This document shows positions 1 to 7,401 of a DNA stretch of 57,764 bases, in pieces. Below the pieces are notes generated by a model. The model had not been told where the DNA came from. It did no database searches and worked only from the letters and a program-made list of their open reading frames with translations. Positions within the stretch are counted from its first letter, which is position 1, and every line of letters starts with the position of its first letter. The position numbers and the translations under genes are program-made. The stretch spans positions 1-57,764 of the forward strand of contig NZ_JXJW01000020.1 in NCBI RefSeq assembly GCF_002441695.1, written 5' to 3'. Origin of the DNA: Pseudolactococcus piscium (lineage in GTDB: Bacteria > Bacillota > Bacilli > Lactobacillales > Streptococcaceae).

Positions 1-502
1 CAGACTTTTTGAGGAAGCAAAGGAAACCTGTCTTGTGGCAGGTACTTTTCCTGAAGCACTGAATGACGTTTGGACAAGGCAGATCATAAAAAAATCAGAT
101 TCCCCTTCTGAAAATAAAGTCAAATCGTTATTTAGTCAAACTAAGCCTAAAGATGAACATGCAGTTGAACGATCAAACTTGACTCAAAAAATGCAACAAA
201 TCGACAATGAGTTAGACGACCTCGCGTGTTTGAGTCGAAATTTTGAAGAAAATAATTTAGAATTTATCAGATCGACGCAATCACTTTTACATGTTTCGGA
301 CGAGTTAACAAACCGGACTGCTCATCATGATCAAAAAGAAGCTTATCAAGAACAAGCCACTTTTTATGAACTGCAACAAACACTTGCTTATTATGTGAAT
401 CGGCAAAATGATACGCTCAACGAAAAGGTGCGGATAGCCAAAATAAATAAAGAGGATTGTTTAGAAAAACTCTATCAAGAAAGGAATAAGTTAGCATGGT
501 AA
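1..502 (+). CDS. T7SS LXG-associated helical partner (DUF3958-like), 5' partial
   Basis: The reading frame is open to the first base of the window, so the start is missing; an internal GTG at 35 is not needed. At least 166 residues are visible, almost entirely charged or amphipathic helix (for example LTQKMQQIDNELDDLACL) with no signal peptide or membrane segment. Its last codons overlap the ATG of the LXG gene (stop 500-502, next ATG 496). In Firmicutes type VII systems a small helical protein of the DUF3958/Lap kind is encoded just before an LXG toxin and acts as its targeting partner. Size, composition and position fit that, but the family assignment rests mainly on context. The first 50 residues look different from the rest and could be the tail of another domain. 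Confidence 0.55.
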   Translation, partial: RLFEEAKETCLVAGTFPEALNDVWTRQIIKKSDSPSENKVKSLFSQTKPKDEHAVERSNLTQKMQQIDNELDDLACLSRNFEENNLEFIRSTQSLLHVSDELTNRTAHHDQKEAYQEQATFYELQQTLAYYVNRQNDTLNEKVRIAKINKEDCLEKLYQERNKLAW

Positions 503-1659
503 TTTACGATAGTGGCGATTCAGATTTATTAATTCAGTCACTTACTGAAAATTTAGAAAGTGCCAAAGCGGTACTTGATAGCATCAATCAAGGGACACAA
601 CATCTTAATTCGGTTATCAATTCAGGTGCATTATCAGGTGCTGCTTACCGGGCAGGCCAGAGTCTTTTTCAAACCTATATATTGCCAATGATTCAAAAAT
701 TAGCGTCAGCCATTGCAGATATTCAAGGTGATTTAGAAAGTTATAAAACAGCGGAACAAGAAGTTCGGTATTTAAGCTCATATCTGAATGAAGCACAACT
801 GAATGAAAAACTAGCAAATACAAATCGGCTCATTCAGTTGGTTGAACAAAAAATAGCAGCAGATAGACAAATCATACAAAAATTTATGACTGGTGGCTTT
901 GAAGGTGTGGTAAGTGGACTTGCAGAATTGCCAGGACTTGACAGACAGCTAGATAATTTAAAGCAACTCAAGCATGACTACGAAAAAAAATTGCTGGCAC
1001 TCCAAACGTTTTCAAGTACAACAAGTTCCCTTTTTACAGATAGCCTCCAAGCCTTTAAATACGCTTTACAAGGTGTTGACTTGATTAATCAGTCAACATC
1101 AAGCAGTGATGGCACGATTATGTTTCCACGTGACACTAATATGGAGTGGCTAAAAAAGCTTGAGGGCGAGAAATTTAGCTCTAAATTAAATGAAGAAGAT
1201 AAGGTTAGTTTACCAAAAGAGAATAAAGTTAAGGATAGTGATGACATTGTTATTGAGACGTCTAGCTTTACTACAGAAGGTATAACAGTATCTTTTTCTG
1301 AAGTTAGGAATATCACGACGGGTGAAACATTAAAAATTCTGGGATCTTCTTCTGTTTTTTATCAATTTATGGAAAAATTCAATGGTAACAAAGAGATTCA
1401 GGAGGTACCATTTGGGGAGCCGGTTAAACCTGGAATAGATAAAATATCTGTAGGGCAGAGTTTTTTTAATGCTTTAGCCCAATGTTCTGAAATTCAAGAA
1501 ACTAAAAAGTTAGAAACTGAAAAGATGAAAGGTTCGGAATACAAAGAGCAAGAATTAAAGGATAAAAAAATAGCGGAAGATGCAAGGAAGAAATCGGAAA
1601 TTCAAAGACATATTGAAGCACAACAACGCATGTCGTCTTATAATGGGCGTGGGGGTTGA
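496..1659 (+). CDS. LXG-domain polymorphic toxin / T7SS effector, C-terminus unrecognised
   Basis: A 387-residue protein. Residues 1 to about 200 are a helical LXG domain: the Leu-x-Gly motif is LSG at 46-48, followed by long helices (SYKTAEQEVRYLSSYLNE). LXG proteins are exported by type VII secretion, and their C-terminal region is normally a toxin against competing bacteria. Here residues 200-387 show a Ser/Thr-rich linker, a beta-rich stretch around GITVSFSEVRNITTGET, and a Lys/Glu-rich helical tail ending in YNGRGG. I recognise no nuclease, NADase or lipase motif. Start ATG 496 follows AAGGAA at 481-486. The upstream helical partner and the downstream membrane gene overlap it, forming one operon. 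Confidence 0.75.
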   Translation: MVIYDSGDSDLLIQSLTENLESAKAVLDSINQGTQHLNSVINSGALSGAAYRAGQSLFQTYILPMIQKLASAIADIQGDLESYKTAEQEVRYLSSYLNEAQLNEKLANTNRLIQLVEQKIAADRQIIQKFMTGGFEGVVSGLAELPGLDRQLDNLKQLKHDYEKKLLALQTFSSTTSSLFTDSLQAFKYALQGVDLINQSTSSSDGTIMFPRDTNMEWLKKLEGEKFSSKLNEEDKVSLPKENKVKDSDDIVIETSSFTTEGITVSFSEVRNITTGETLKILGSSSVFYQFMEKFNGNKEIQEVPFGEPVKPGIDKISVGQSFFNALAQCSEIQETKKLETEKMKGSEYKEQELKDKKIAEDARKKSEIQRHIEAQQRMSSYNGRGG

Positions 1660-1661
1660 TA

Positions 1662-2126
1662 ATGGCAATGACAGATAGACAAGTAGAATTTATTTTTAGA
1701 GTAAAAGAATTACTAAGTCTAAGTAGTTCCGCCTCTGTTAAAGAACGTGAAATCCTAAATCGTGCCATGATATCTTTTAATGGGATAGAGAGTTTTAAAA
1801 AAGCAATCAATGCCCTTTCGTTGGATTTAAGAGATTTAGAGAAATATCATCGAAATGATGTAACACCAAATGTAGACAAATTATTTAAGGATATACAGGA
1901 AGCATACGGAGAACCTGTTGATTACCGAGGTGCACGAAATTGGCAATATGACGATCCTGATTTTGAATGGGTAGGAAATGGAAGATACGGTGGGAAATGG
2001 CGACGAAAAGATTCGGAACCAGAGAGTCGCTATAATGTATGGTCACTACTTATTTCGGTAATGGTATTCATTGGAGTTTCAATAATTGCTATGTGGCTGT
2101 TGTTTCTTTTAACTAGCTTATTATAG
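1662..2126 (+). CDS. Small C-terminally membrane-anchored protein after the LXG toxin (putative immunity protein)
   Basis: About 154 residues. The N-terminal two thirds are soluble and helical (VKERE..., LRDLEKYHRND), then comes a Trp/Gly/Asp-rich patch (NWQYDDPDFEWVGNGRYGGKW) and one strong hydrophobic segment at the very C-terminus (about residues 130-153). I chose ATG 1662, which has GGGGG 6 nt upstream, rather than the overlapping TTG at 1656. The LXG stop codon lies at 1657-1659, so the two genes are coupled. Immunity proteins to LXG toxins are usually encoded in this position, and membrane-anchored ones protect against toxins acting at the envelope. Immunity function is inferred from position only; I do not recognise the family. 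Confidence 0.5.
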   Translation: MAMTDRQVEFIFRVKELLSLSSSASVKEREILNRAMISFNGIESFKKAINALSLDLRDLEKYHRNDVTPNVDKLFKDIQEAYGEPVDYRGARNWQYDDPDFEWVGNGRYGGKWRRKDSEPESRYNVWSLLISVMVFIGVSIIAMWLLFLLTSLL

Positions 2127-2265
2127 ATTACAAATATGTTAATACTAAATTGTCTTAGGATTTAAATGGACAAGTTAAAAAAATCAAAGAGGAAAAGAGT
2201 TTATTTTAAGCAACAATCCTGATGAATCAATGAGCCTTTATAAGAATAATTTTTAAAAAGGGGCG

Positions 2266-2364
2266 TAACCTCCTTCATATTCTATTGAAATGAAACTATT
2301 GAAGGATTCAGGCTATACTTGCGAAAATTTAGGTAAGGGATTTTGGAAGGTGGTAAAAAAATGA
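2266..2364 (+). pseudogene. Orphan C-terminal tail of a polymorphic toxin
   Basis: After a TAA at 2266-2268, one frame reads about 31 codons from 2269 (PPSYSIEMKLLKDSGY..., ending FWKVVKK) to a TGA at 2362-2364. There is no start codon or ribosome site, and the upstream frame is closed. The compact fold-like ending and its ATGA overlap with the next (broken) gene look like the end of a toxin gene joined to its immunity gene. I read it as the 3' scrap of a lost LXG toxin cassette; the toxin type cannot be named. Confidence 0.4.
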
Positions 2365-2573
2365 ATTAAGCATATCTACCAGTAAAACAATCAGTAGGTT
2401 ATATTAATGTTAAACAAGCATTTGAACATGTGTTTGGATATTTTCCTACAGAAATAAATAAATTTGATTTTGAAGATTTTGGATTTATTGCAGAAATAAA
2501 AAATGAAAAAATTTCAATATCTATTGGAATAACTAAAAAAAATCAGCAATTTAATTCTGGTGAAGGTGGATAA
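2361..2573 (+). pseudogene. Immunity-like gene killed by a stop at codon 3
   Basis: ATG 2361 overlaps the preceding TGA (ATGA), but the third codon is TAA (2367-2369). The frame then stays open for 67 further codons (AYLPVKQSVGYINVKQAFEH..., FGFIAEIKNEKISISIGI) to a TAA at 2571-2573 that abuts the next ATG (TAAATG). The intact body and coupled ends indicate a recently inactivated gene in a toxin-immunity array. No specific immunity family is recognised. Confidence 0.45.
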
Positions 2574-2771
2574 ATGACAGTTCATCTTTTAGATGAATTA
2601 GATGATAGTGAATTATTTTTGTCTTTATGGGATGTTATGAGTGATAAAGAGAGAGAAAAAACTCACTATTTGAGAACAGTTGGGGTTTGTGGTTCTAACA
2701 AAAATTTGATTATTTTAGTATTTCAAATTTTAAAGGAATATTTAGGTAAGAAATTATTCATTAATCAGTGA
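2574..2771 (+). CDS. Small acidic ORF in the immunity array
   Basis: 65 codons (MTVHLLDELDDSELFLSLWD...), beginning directly after the stop of the broken immunity-like gene. It has no membrane segment. Its end (FQILKEYLGKK) resembles the end of the next ORF (LQILKEYLDK), so the two may be diverged copies of one gene or pieces of a frameshifted longer one. Function is unknown, and expression would depend on a promoter I cannot see. Confidence 0.3.
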   Translation: MTVHLLDELDDSELFLSLWDVMSDKEREKTHYLRTVGVCGSNKNLIILVFQILKEYLGKKLFINQ

Positions 2772-2774
2772 TTA

Positions 2775-2924
2775 ATGAATAATACAATTATTTTTAGTGA
2801 TACAACTTTAAACTATTTGGTATCTAATAAAGAAGATGCATCTTTTCTTAAATTGATTTCAGGAGAAAGTGCTTTTGAAGTAGAAAGAGCACTCCAAATC
2901 TTAAAAGAATATTTAGATAAATAG
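2775..2924 (+). CDS. Small ORF, paralogous tail (ILKEYL), probable gene fragment
   Basis: 49 codons from ATG 2775 to TAG 2922-2924, too short for usual ORF calling. It contains ASFLKLISGESAFEVERALQ and ends LQILKEYLDK, matching the end of the ORF before it at protein and DNA level. No convincing ribosome site. Most likely a remnant of a duplicated immunity-type gene. Confidence 0.25.
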   Translation: MNNTIIFSDTTLNYLVSNKEDASFLKLISGESAFEVERALQILKEYLDK

Positions 2925-3197
2925 TAAATATTCAGTATCTTTAAATTCAGTCATAGTAATCTACTTTGCTAAAAAGTAGATATATTCTTGGTTTGAAAGA
3001 CTTGATTTTACTATAGGTGATAAGAGATGAAGTGAAAACATAGAAACTAAAGGCTAGTGTTTTGCTAATCTCAAATTTAAGATGAAGTCCCGTGACTTTG
3101 TCTTTTTATGATTAGTAAACTATTACAAAATGCCAGGACTTGACAGATACAACAAGTTCTCTTTATCATAGCTGGATTTTGCTATCAAAAACTACTC
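2925..3197 (+). other. Decayed intergenic stretch
   Basis: About 270 bases with no intact gene, promoter or strong terminator that I can see. The only recognisable content is the LXG-gene scrap at 3131-3165, described separately. Confidence 0.5.
3131..3165 (+). pseudogene. Scrap of a second LXG gene with an internal deletion
   Basis: Bases 3131-3147 are identical to 929-945 inside the intact LXG gene (TGCCAGGACTTGACAGA). Bases 3148 onward match 1017 onward (TACAACAAGTTC, then one mismatch). The two matching blocks are adjacent here but about 71 bases apart in the intact gene. This is the footprint of a former LXG gene, of the same allele family, that suffered deletion. Confidence 0.65.
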
Positions 3198-3482
3198 TTG
3201 TTTAGTGAAGCAGAGGGAAAATATTGTATCCATGCCTTGAATGCTGTCTATTTATGGTCACAAAATAGATGGATTAGATTAGATGCACGTGGCAATAAGC
3301 CTGGTATTCATGCAGCTTGCAGCTTCACAACTGAAAAGTTAGCTTTTTATCCGGATAGGGCCCTTGGAGAAAGGGATTATGATATGATAGATGTAAGGCC
3401 TAATCCACTGACAATGGCCGCACTAGAGACGAGTTCAAACATCTTAACCTTATATGTTACTGATCTTCCAGATAATCTATAG
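3198..3482 (+). pseudogene. C-terminal half of a transglutaminase-like domain protein
   Basis: 94 codons from a TTG with no ribosome site. The sequence HALNAVYLWSQNRWIRLDAR followed by GNKPGIHA has the His and the D-x-R-G-N strand of bacterial transglutaminase-like (papain-fold) proteins, and the trailing DYDMIDVRPNPLTMAAL is typical of their C-terminus. The N-terminal half with the nucleophilic Cys is missing. I call it a truncated, non-functional remnant. Confidence 0.6.
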
Positions 3483-3625
3483 TTATCTTAGGTTGCTTAT
3501 CATCAGATATGACCTACTAATTCATAATAGGGTTTTTTTAGGTAGGTTAAGCCTATAGACTGATGTATCAAGACAGGTTTTATAGTAGTATGTAAATATG
3601 GACATTTATATTAAAGGAAATCGAA

Positions 3626-5974
3626 ATGAATAAGCGTAGTAGTTATGGGCTCACCTCTGATGAGGTGAAAATTAGACAACAACAGCAGCAAACGAATAAA
3701 GTAAAGAAAACGACAAGTCGGTCTTATTATCAAATTTTCTTTTTTAATATCTTTACCTTTTTTAATCTCATTAACTGTATTTTATTTTATCTTGTTTCAT
3801 TAACGAAATCATATTACAATGGTCTGTTTGTACTGGTTGTTTTTAGTAATGTGATCATTAATCTATTTCAAGAAATACGATCAAAACGTACACTAGATAA
3901 ACTGGCCCTGTTAAAGGTCTCTAAAGCTAAGGTCTACAGAGATAAGGTATTGGTCACGATCCCAATAGATCAGATTGTACTAGATGACTTCTTATTGCTT
4001 GAAAACGGCGATCAGGTGCCCTCAGATGCACGTGTCGTTGAAGGTAGTTTAGAGATTAACGAATCTCTATTAACTGGAGAGGTAGATAGTATCTATAAAT
4101 TACCTGAGAGTGAGCTATACTCTGGTAGTTTTGTAACCTCAGGTCAAGCGGTATGCCAAGTGACGCATGTTGGTGAAGATAATTATATTCAAAAAATTAC
4201 TAAAGAAGCTAAGGCAATCAAAAAGCAAACTTACATGATTAAGGATAGCCTTGGCAAAATTATCAAATGGATTAGCATCATTTTAGTCCCTTTGTGTTCT
4301 CTTTTGTTTGTCAAACAGTTTTTCTTTTCCGGTGTTGCCTTTAATAAGGCGATTTTATATACCGTAGCAGCAGCAGTTGGGATGTTCCCAGAAGGACTGT
4401 ATCTATTAACCAGTGTTGCTTTAACGTTCAGTGCTGTTTATCTCGCACATAAGAGAGTGCTTGTGCAGGAGCTAAACTGTATCGATGCATTAGCCAGGGT
4501 TGATATCCTTTGTTTAGACAAAACAGGGACCATTACGGAAGGCAAGATGGTTGTTGAAAAAACAATTCCATTGGCCCCATCAGTTGATGTAGCGACGATC
4601 ATGGGAAGCATGCTGGCTGCGCTTCCTGATAAAAATCCGACCGCGATGGCACTAAGACTGGCCTTTCCTGAGAATCATGCCCTAATTCCTAGTGACATCA
4701 CACCCTTTTCTTCTGATCGTAAATATAGTTGTGTTACCTTTGCCGACAAAGGGATGTATTTTCTAGGCGCTACCTCTTTTTTGTTATCTGAAAATGAAGT
4801 AGAAGCCCTAAAACTCGATAAAAAATATGCGCATGCAGGCTACAGGGTCCTAACTTTAGGTCATAGTAATGAGCATGCTGACCATAAAACGGTTAATAAC
4901 ATAACCCCTATCGCCATGTTTCTCATATCTGATACCGTAAGAGAAAATGTGATAGAAACCTTACAATTTTTCAAAGGACAGGGTGTCACCTGTAAGATTA
5001 TCTCTGGAGATGATCCAGCGACTGTTTCTCAGATTGCTAAAAAGGTACAACTACCAGGTGCTGAAAAATATATCGATGTGTCTAAGCTTAATGAGACAGA
5101 ATTAAAAGACGCTGTTATCAACTATCAAATATTTGGTCGCGTTACACCACAGCGTAAGAAGGAAATGGTTGTGGCTTTAAAATCGTTAGGCCATACTGTT
5201 GCCATGACTGGTGATGGTGTAAATGATGTGTTAGCATTAAAAGAAGCAAACTGTTCGATTGCTATGGCATCGGGTGTCGATGCTGCTCGGCAGACATCAG
5301 ATATCGTCCTCTTAGATAATCAATTCAACGCGATTCCTGATATTATGAATGAGGGTAGAAGAGTCATCAATAATATGACGAGAGCAGGGGCATTAGTCTT
5401 AGTTCAAGTGATTTACTCTATCTTACTGACAACCGGAACCTTGATTGCAGGCTTCAGCTATCCATTTGAACCCATTCAGCTGACGATCATTAATGCTTGC
5501 TTCGTTGGTATACCAAGTTTTCTACTTAACTTTGAACTGGATTTTAAACGTGTCAAAGGCGAATTTCTACCGACTATTTTCAAGAAAGCCTTTCCCCCTG
5601 GTTTAACAATTGCCATCGGTACCTTACTAATTATTAATGTCGGTCACTTTTTCGGCAGTAGTACAAAGGCTTTGTCCATCATGGCGATTTTATTTACCGC
5701 CTGGAATTATCTGCTTGTGCAAAGAAACATCTATCCACCGAATACCAAATATCGACTATTTATTTTCTTAACGACACAAACGCTGTATTTTATTACCTTG
5801 ATTATCGGGCAAGACTTTTTAAATCTGGGTAATGTGACCTATATTAACTTGATTTTGTTAGTTGCGCTACTCGGTTATTCTATATTCTTTCAAAAAATAT
5901 TTGCTTCATTATTTGCTAAACTTTACAACAGATTCAAAATGAAGTTAGCGCTAAGACAAGATACAAATCAATAA
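3626..5974 (+). CDS. P-type cation-transporting ATPase (CtpE-like)
   Basis: 782 residues with the full set of P-type signatures: actuator TGE at 150-152, phosphorylated D298 in DKTGT, and the hinge TGDGVND near 530. Hydrophobic segments sit at about 35-85, 205-275 and 570-780. The membrane motif before the phosphorylation site is PEGLYLL rather than the CPC of heavy-metal pumps. It has no N-terminal metal-binding domain, which suggests a Ca2+/Mg2+-type or CtpE-like pump; the ion is not decided by sequence alone. The start is supported by AAAGGAAA 7-8 nt upstream. It stands alone, between toxin-locus debris and a bidirectional terminator. Confidence 0.85.
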   Translation: MNKRSSYGLTSDEVKIRQQQQQTNKVKKTTSRSYYQIFFFNIFTFFNLINCILFYLVSLTKSYYNGLFVLVVFSNVIINLFQEIRSKRTLDKLALLKVSKAKVYRDKVLVTIPIDQIVLDDFLLLENGDQVPSDARVVEGSLEINESLLTGEVDSIYKLPESELYSGSFVTSGQAVCQVTHVGEDNYIQKITKEAKAIKKQTYMIKDSLGKIIKWISIILVPLCSLLFVKQFFFSGVAFNKAILYTVAAAVGMFPEGLYLLTSVALTFSAVYLAHKRVLVQELNCIDALARVDILCLDKTGTITEGKMVVEKTIPLAPSVDVATIMGSMLAALPDKNPTAMALRLAFPENHALIPSDITPFSSDRKYSCVTFADKGMYFLGATSFLLSENEVEALKLDKKYAHAGYRVLTLGHSNEHADHKTVNNITPIAMFLISDTVRENVIETLQFFKGQGVTCKIISGDDPATVSQIAKKVQLPGAEKYIDVSKLNETELKDAVINYQIFGRVTPQRKKEMVVALKSLGHTVAMTGDGVNDVLALKEANCSIAMASGVDAARQTSDIVLLDNQFNAIPDIMNEGRRVINNMTRAGALVLVQVIYSILLTTGTLIAGFSYPFEPIQLTIINACFVGIPSFLLNFELDFKRVKGEFLPTIFKKAFPPGLTIAIGTLLIINVGHFFGSSTKALSIMAILFTAWNYLLVQRNIYPPNTKYRLFIFLTTQTLYFITLIIGQDFLNLGNVTYINLILLVALLGYSIFFQKIFASLFAKLYNRFKMKLALRQDTNQ

Positions 5975-5981
5975 GTGCTTT

Positions 5982-6029
5982 AAAAATAGCCACCTGCCAA
6001 TCGAACGTGATTGACAGGTGGCTATTTTT
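5982..6029. terminator. Bidirectional terminator between the P-type ATPase and xerS
   Basis: Perfect 15-bp inverted repeat AAAAATAGCCACCTG / CAGGTGGCTATTTTT, extended inside by CAATC/GATTG, with A- and T-runs on both sides. It serves the convergent genes ending at 5974 and 6043. Confidence 0.9.
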
Positions 6030-6042
6030 ATATTGGTTACCT

Positions 6043-7113
6043 TTATAGCTTATCTAAGGCATTTTTATGTTCATCGTTTACGATATGGGTATAAAGATCG
6101 GTTACCTGAGTAGAGGCATGACCAAGTTGATGGCTGACCAAAACTTGCGAGTTTGTCTCCGCATAGAGACGTGTTGCTAGCGTATGCCTCAGTTTATGCG
6201 GTGTTACACGAACTTTAAAAACCTTAGAATATTTGCCAACTATTTTCTCAATACTTGAGTTATCAATTCGATTGGCTTTAGCCTTATAAATAGTCAAAAA
6301 TAATGCCTTTTCTTGCTGTATAGGGCAATAGCGACTATCTCGAATAGCCAAATAATTCACTAAATACGGTTTTGCAAATCGAGCAATATTCACTGAGTCT
6401 TGTTTGCCGCCTTTGCGCATCACCTCAACAACAAAGGTATTCATATTTAAATCATCGAGGTCAATATTGACCGTCTCAGACAAGCGAATACCTGAGGCTA
6501 AAATAAGAGCAATAATGGCTAAATCTCGGTCTTTATTTTTAAAAAATGATGATTTTGCTCTGTTAGATAAGGTTTTTTCGTATTCTGTTTCGATAAAATC
6601 TAGAAAGCCTTGCGTTTCATTCCCTAAAAATAATTTATTTTTGATATGTTCAGCTCTTGATGCTAACGTTTCTTTTTTCTTTTGTGTGCTAACTTTTTTC
6701 ATGACATTCCGATAGAAGTAGGGCTCACCATTTTCATCTTCAACCTCTTCTGTTAAATATTTATAGAGACTTGAGAGGGCGGATAAGGTACGATTAATCG
6801 TACTTTGTGACACACCATACTTTGTCGTCGCAGCATTTAGCCTTGGTCGCTCACGTAAGTATAAGATATAGCTTTCTAAATCTGATTTAGTCAAGTTTTC
6901 TAATGTTTTAAGTGAGATAGCTTGCATATGGCTTACTTGCGTGATATCTGCAGCCATCATCCAAGTAAAAAAACGATGATACTCTTTAAGATACTCATAT
7001 AAGGTTGTCAGAGCATAGGGGACAGCAGACTTAGATCTATAGTATTCTAAAACAAAGCTTGGCATCATAGCTTTCAAGTCTTCAATATTATCAATTAAAC
7101 GTTCTCTCTTCAT
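6043..7113 (-). CDS. xerS: Tyrosine recombinase XerS (chromosome dimer resolution)
   Basis: 356 residues, the exact family length when started at ATG 7113 ([13 protein letters not shown]); a longer frame to 7206 would read through dif and is rejected. The N-terminal SAM-like core-binding domain is followed by the catalytic domain with Arg in SGIRLSE (about 210), HKLRH (about 305), the GHAST His and the nucleophile Tyr in TDLYTH near the C-terminus. XerS is the single recombinase of streptococci and lactococci; it acts with FtsK at dif_SL to resolve chromosome dimers. The dif site lies 30 bp upstream of the start. There is no Shine-Dalgarno before the ATG; see the promoter entry. Confidence 0.95.
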   Translation of the reverse strand: MKRERLIDNIEDLKAMMPSFVLEYYRSKSAVPYALTTLYEYLKEYHRFFTWMMAADITQVSHMQAISLKTLENLTKSDLESYILYLRERPRLNAATTKYGVSQSTINRTLSALSSLYKYLTEEVEDENGEPYFYRNVMKKVSTQKKKETLASRAEHIKNKLFLGNETQGFLDFIETEYEKTLSNRAKSSFFKNKDRDLAIIALILASGIRLSETVNIDLDDLNMNTFVVEVMRKGGKQDSVNIARFAKPYLVNYLAIRDSRYCPIQQEKALFLTIYKAKANRIDNSSIEKIVGKYSKVFKVRVTPHKLRHTLATRLYAETNSQVLVSHQLGHASTQVTDLYTHIVNDEHKNALDKL

Positions 7114-7119
7114 AGTAAT

Positions 7120-7148
7120 AGTATACGCTATATGTTTATTTTTGTCAA
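7120..7148 (-). promoter_or_regulatory. xerS promoter, -35 inside dif_SL, leaderless start
   Basis: On the - strand TTGACA (7148-7143), a 17-nt spacer, then TATACT (7125-7120). The ATG begins 6 nt after the -10, so the predicted transcript starts at or next to the A of the start codon. The TTGACA hexamer is the last six bases of the dif_SL site. Confidence 0.75.
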
Positions 7149-7173
7149 GAAAATTATAGTTTTTCGGAAAGAT
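7143..7173 (-). other. dif_SL site (XerS target, replication terminus marker)
   Basis: A 31-bp site, read on the - strand as ATCTTTCCGAAAAACTATAA followed by TTTTCTTGACA. It matches the unconventional streptococcal/lactococcal dif_SL as I recall it, including the asymmetric arms and its place directly upstream of xerS. FtsK-activated XerS recombines two such sites in a chromosome dimer. The change in gene orientation across this point supports a terminus location. Confidence 0.9.
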
Positions 7174-7349
7174 AAGAGATGTAATTAATAAGGTATCAAG
7201 ATACACTCATATCACGTGTTTTCTGCCTTGCTTAACTAAGTGATTAGACAGTTTAGTTACAGATGCTAAAGACTACTTTCAGGAAAACTTTTTTTATTCT
7301 ATCATTTTTTATCTTTGATTTTACGCAACATACGCACATTGATCATAAG

Positions 7350-7394
7350 AAAAAAAACTAATCGCCTTTATTTATGCAGACGGTTAGTTTTTTT
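7350..7394 (-). terminator. brnQ terminator
   Basis: On the - strand AAAACTAACCG, a loop, CGATTAGTTTTTTTT: an inverted repeat with a U-run shortly after the brnQ stop at 7402. Confidence 0.8.
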
Positions 7395-7401
7395 CTTATT
7401 G

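Noticed and set aside
3511-3552. ACCTAC ... GTAGGT inverted repeat before the P-type ATPase as a terminator
   Set aside because: The T-run lies inside the loop rather than after the stem, so intrinsic termination is not supported.
7114-7206. 31-codon N-terminal extension of XerS
   Set aside because: It would translate through dif_SL and the promoter; ATG 7113 gives the exact family length.
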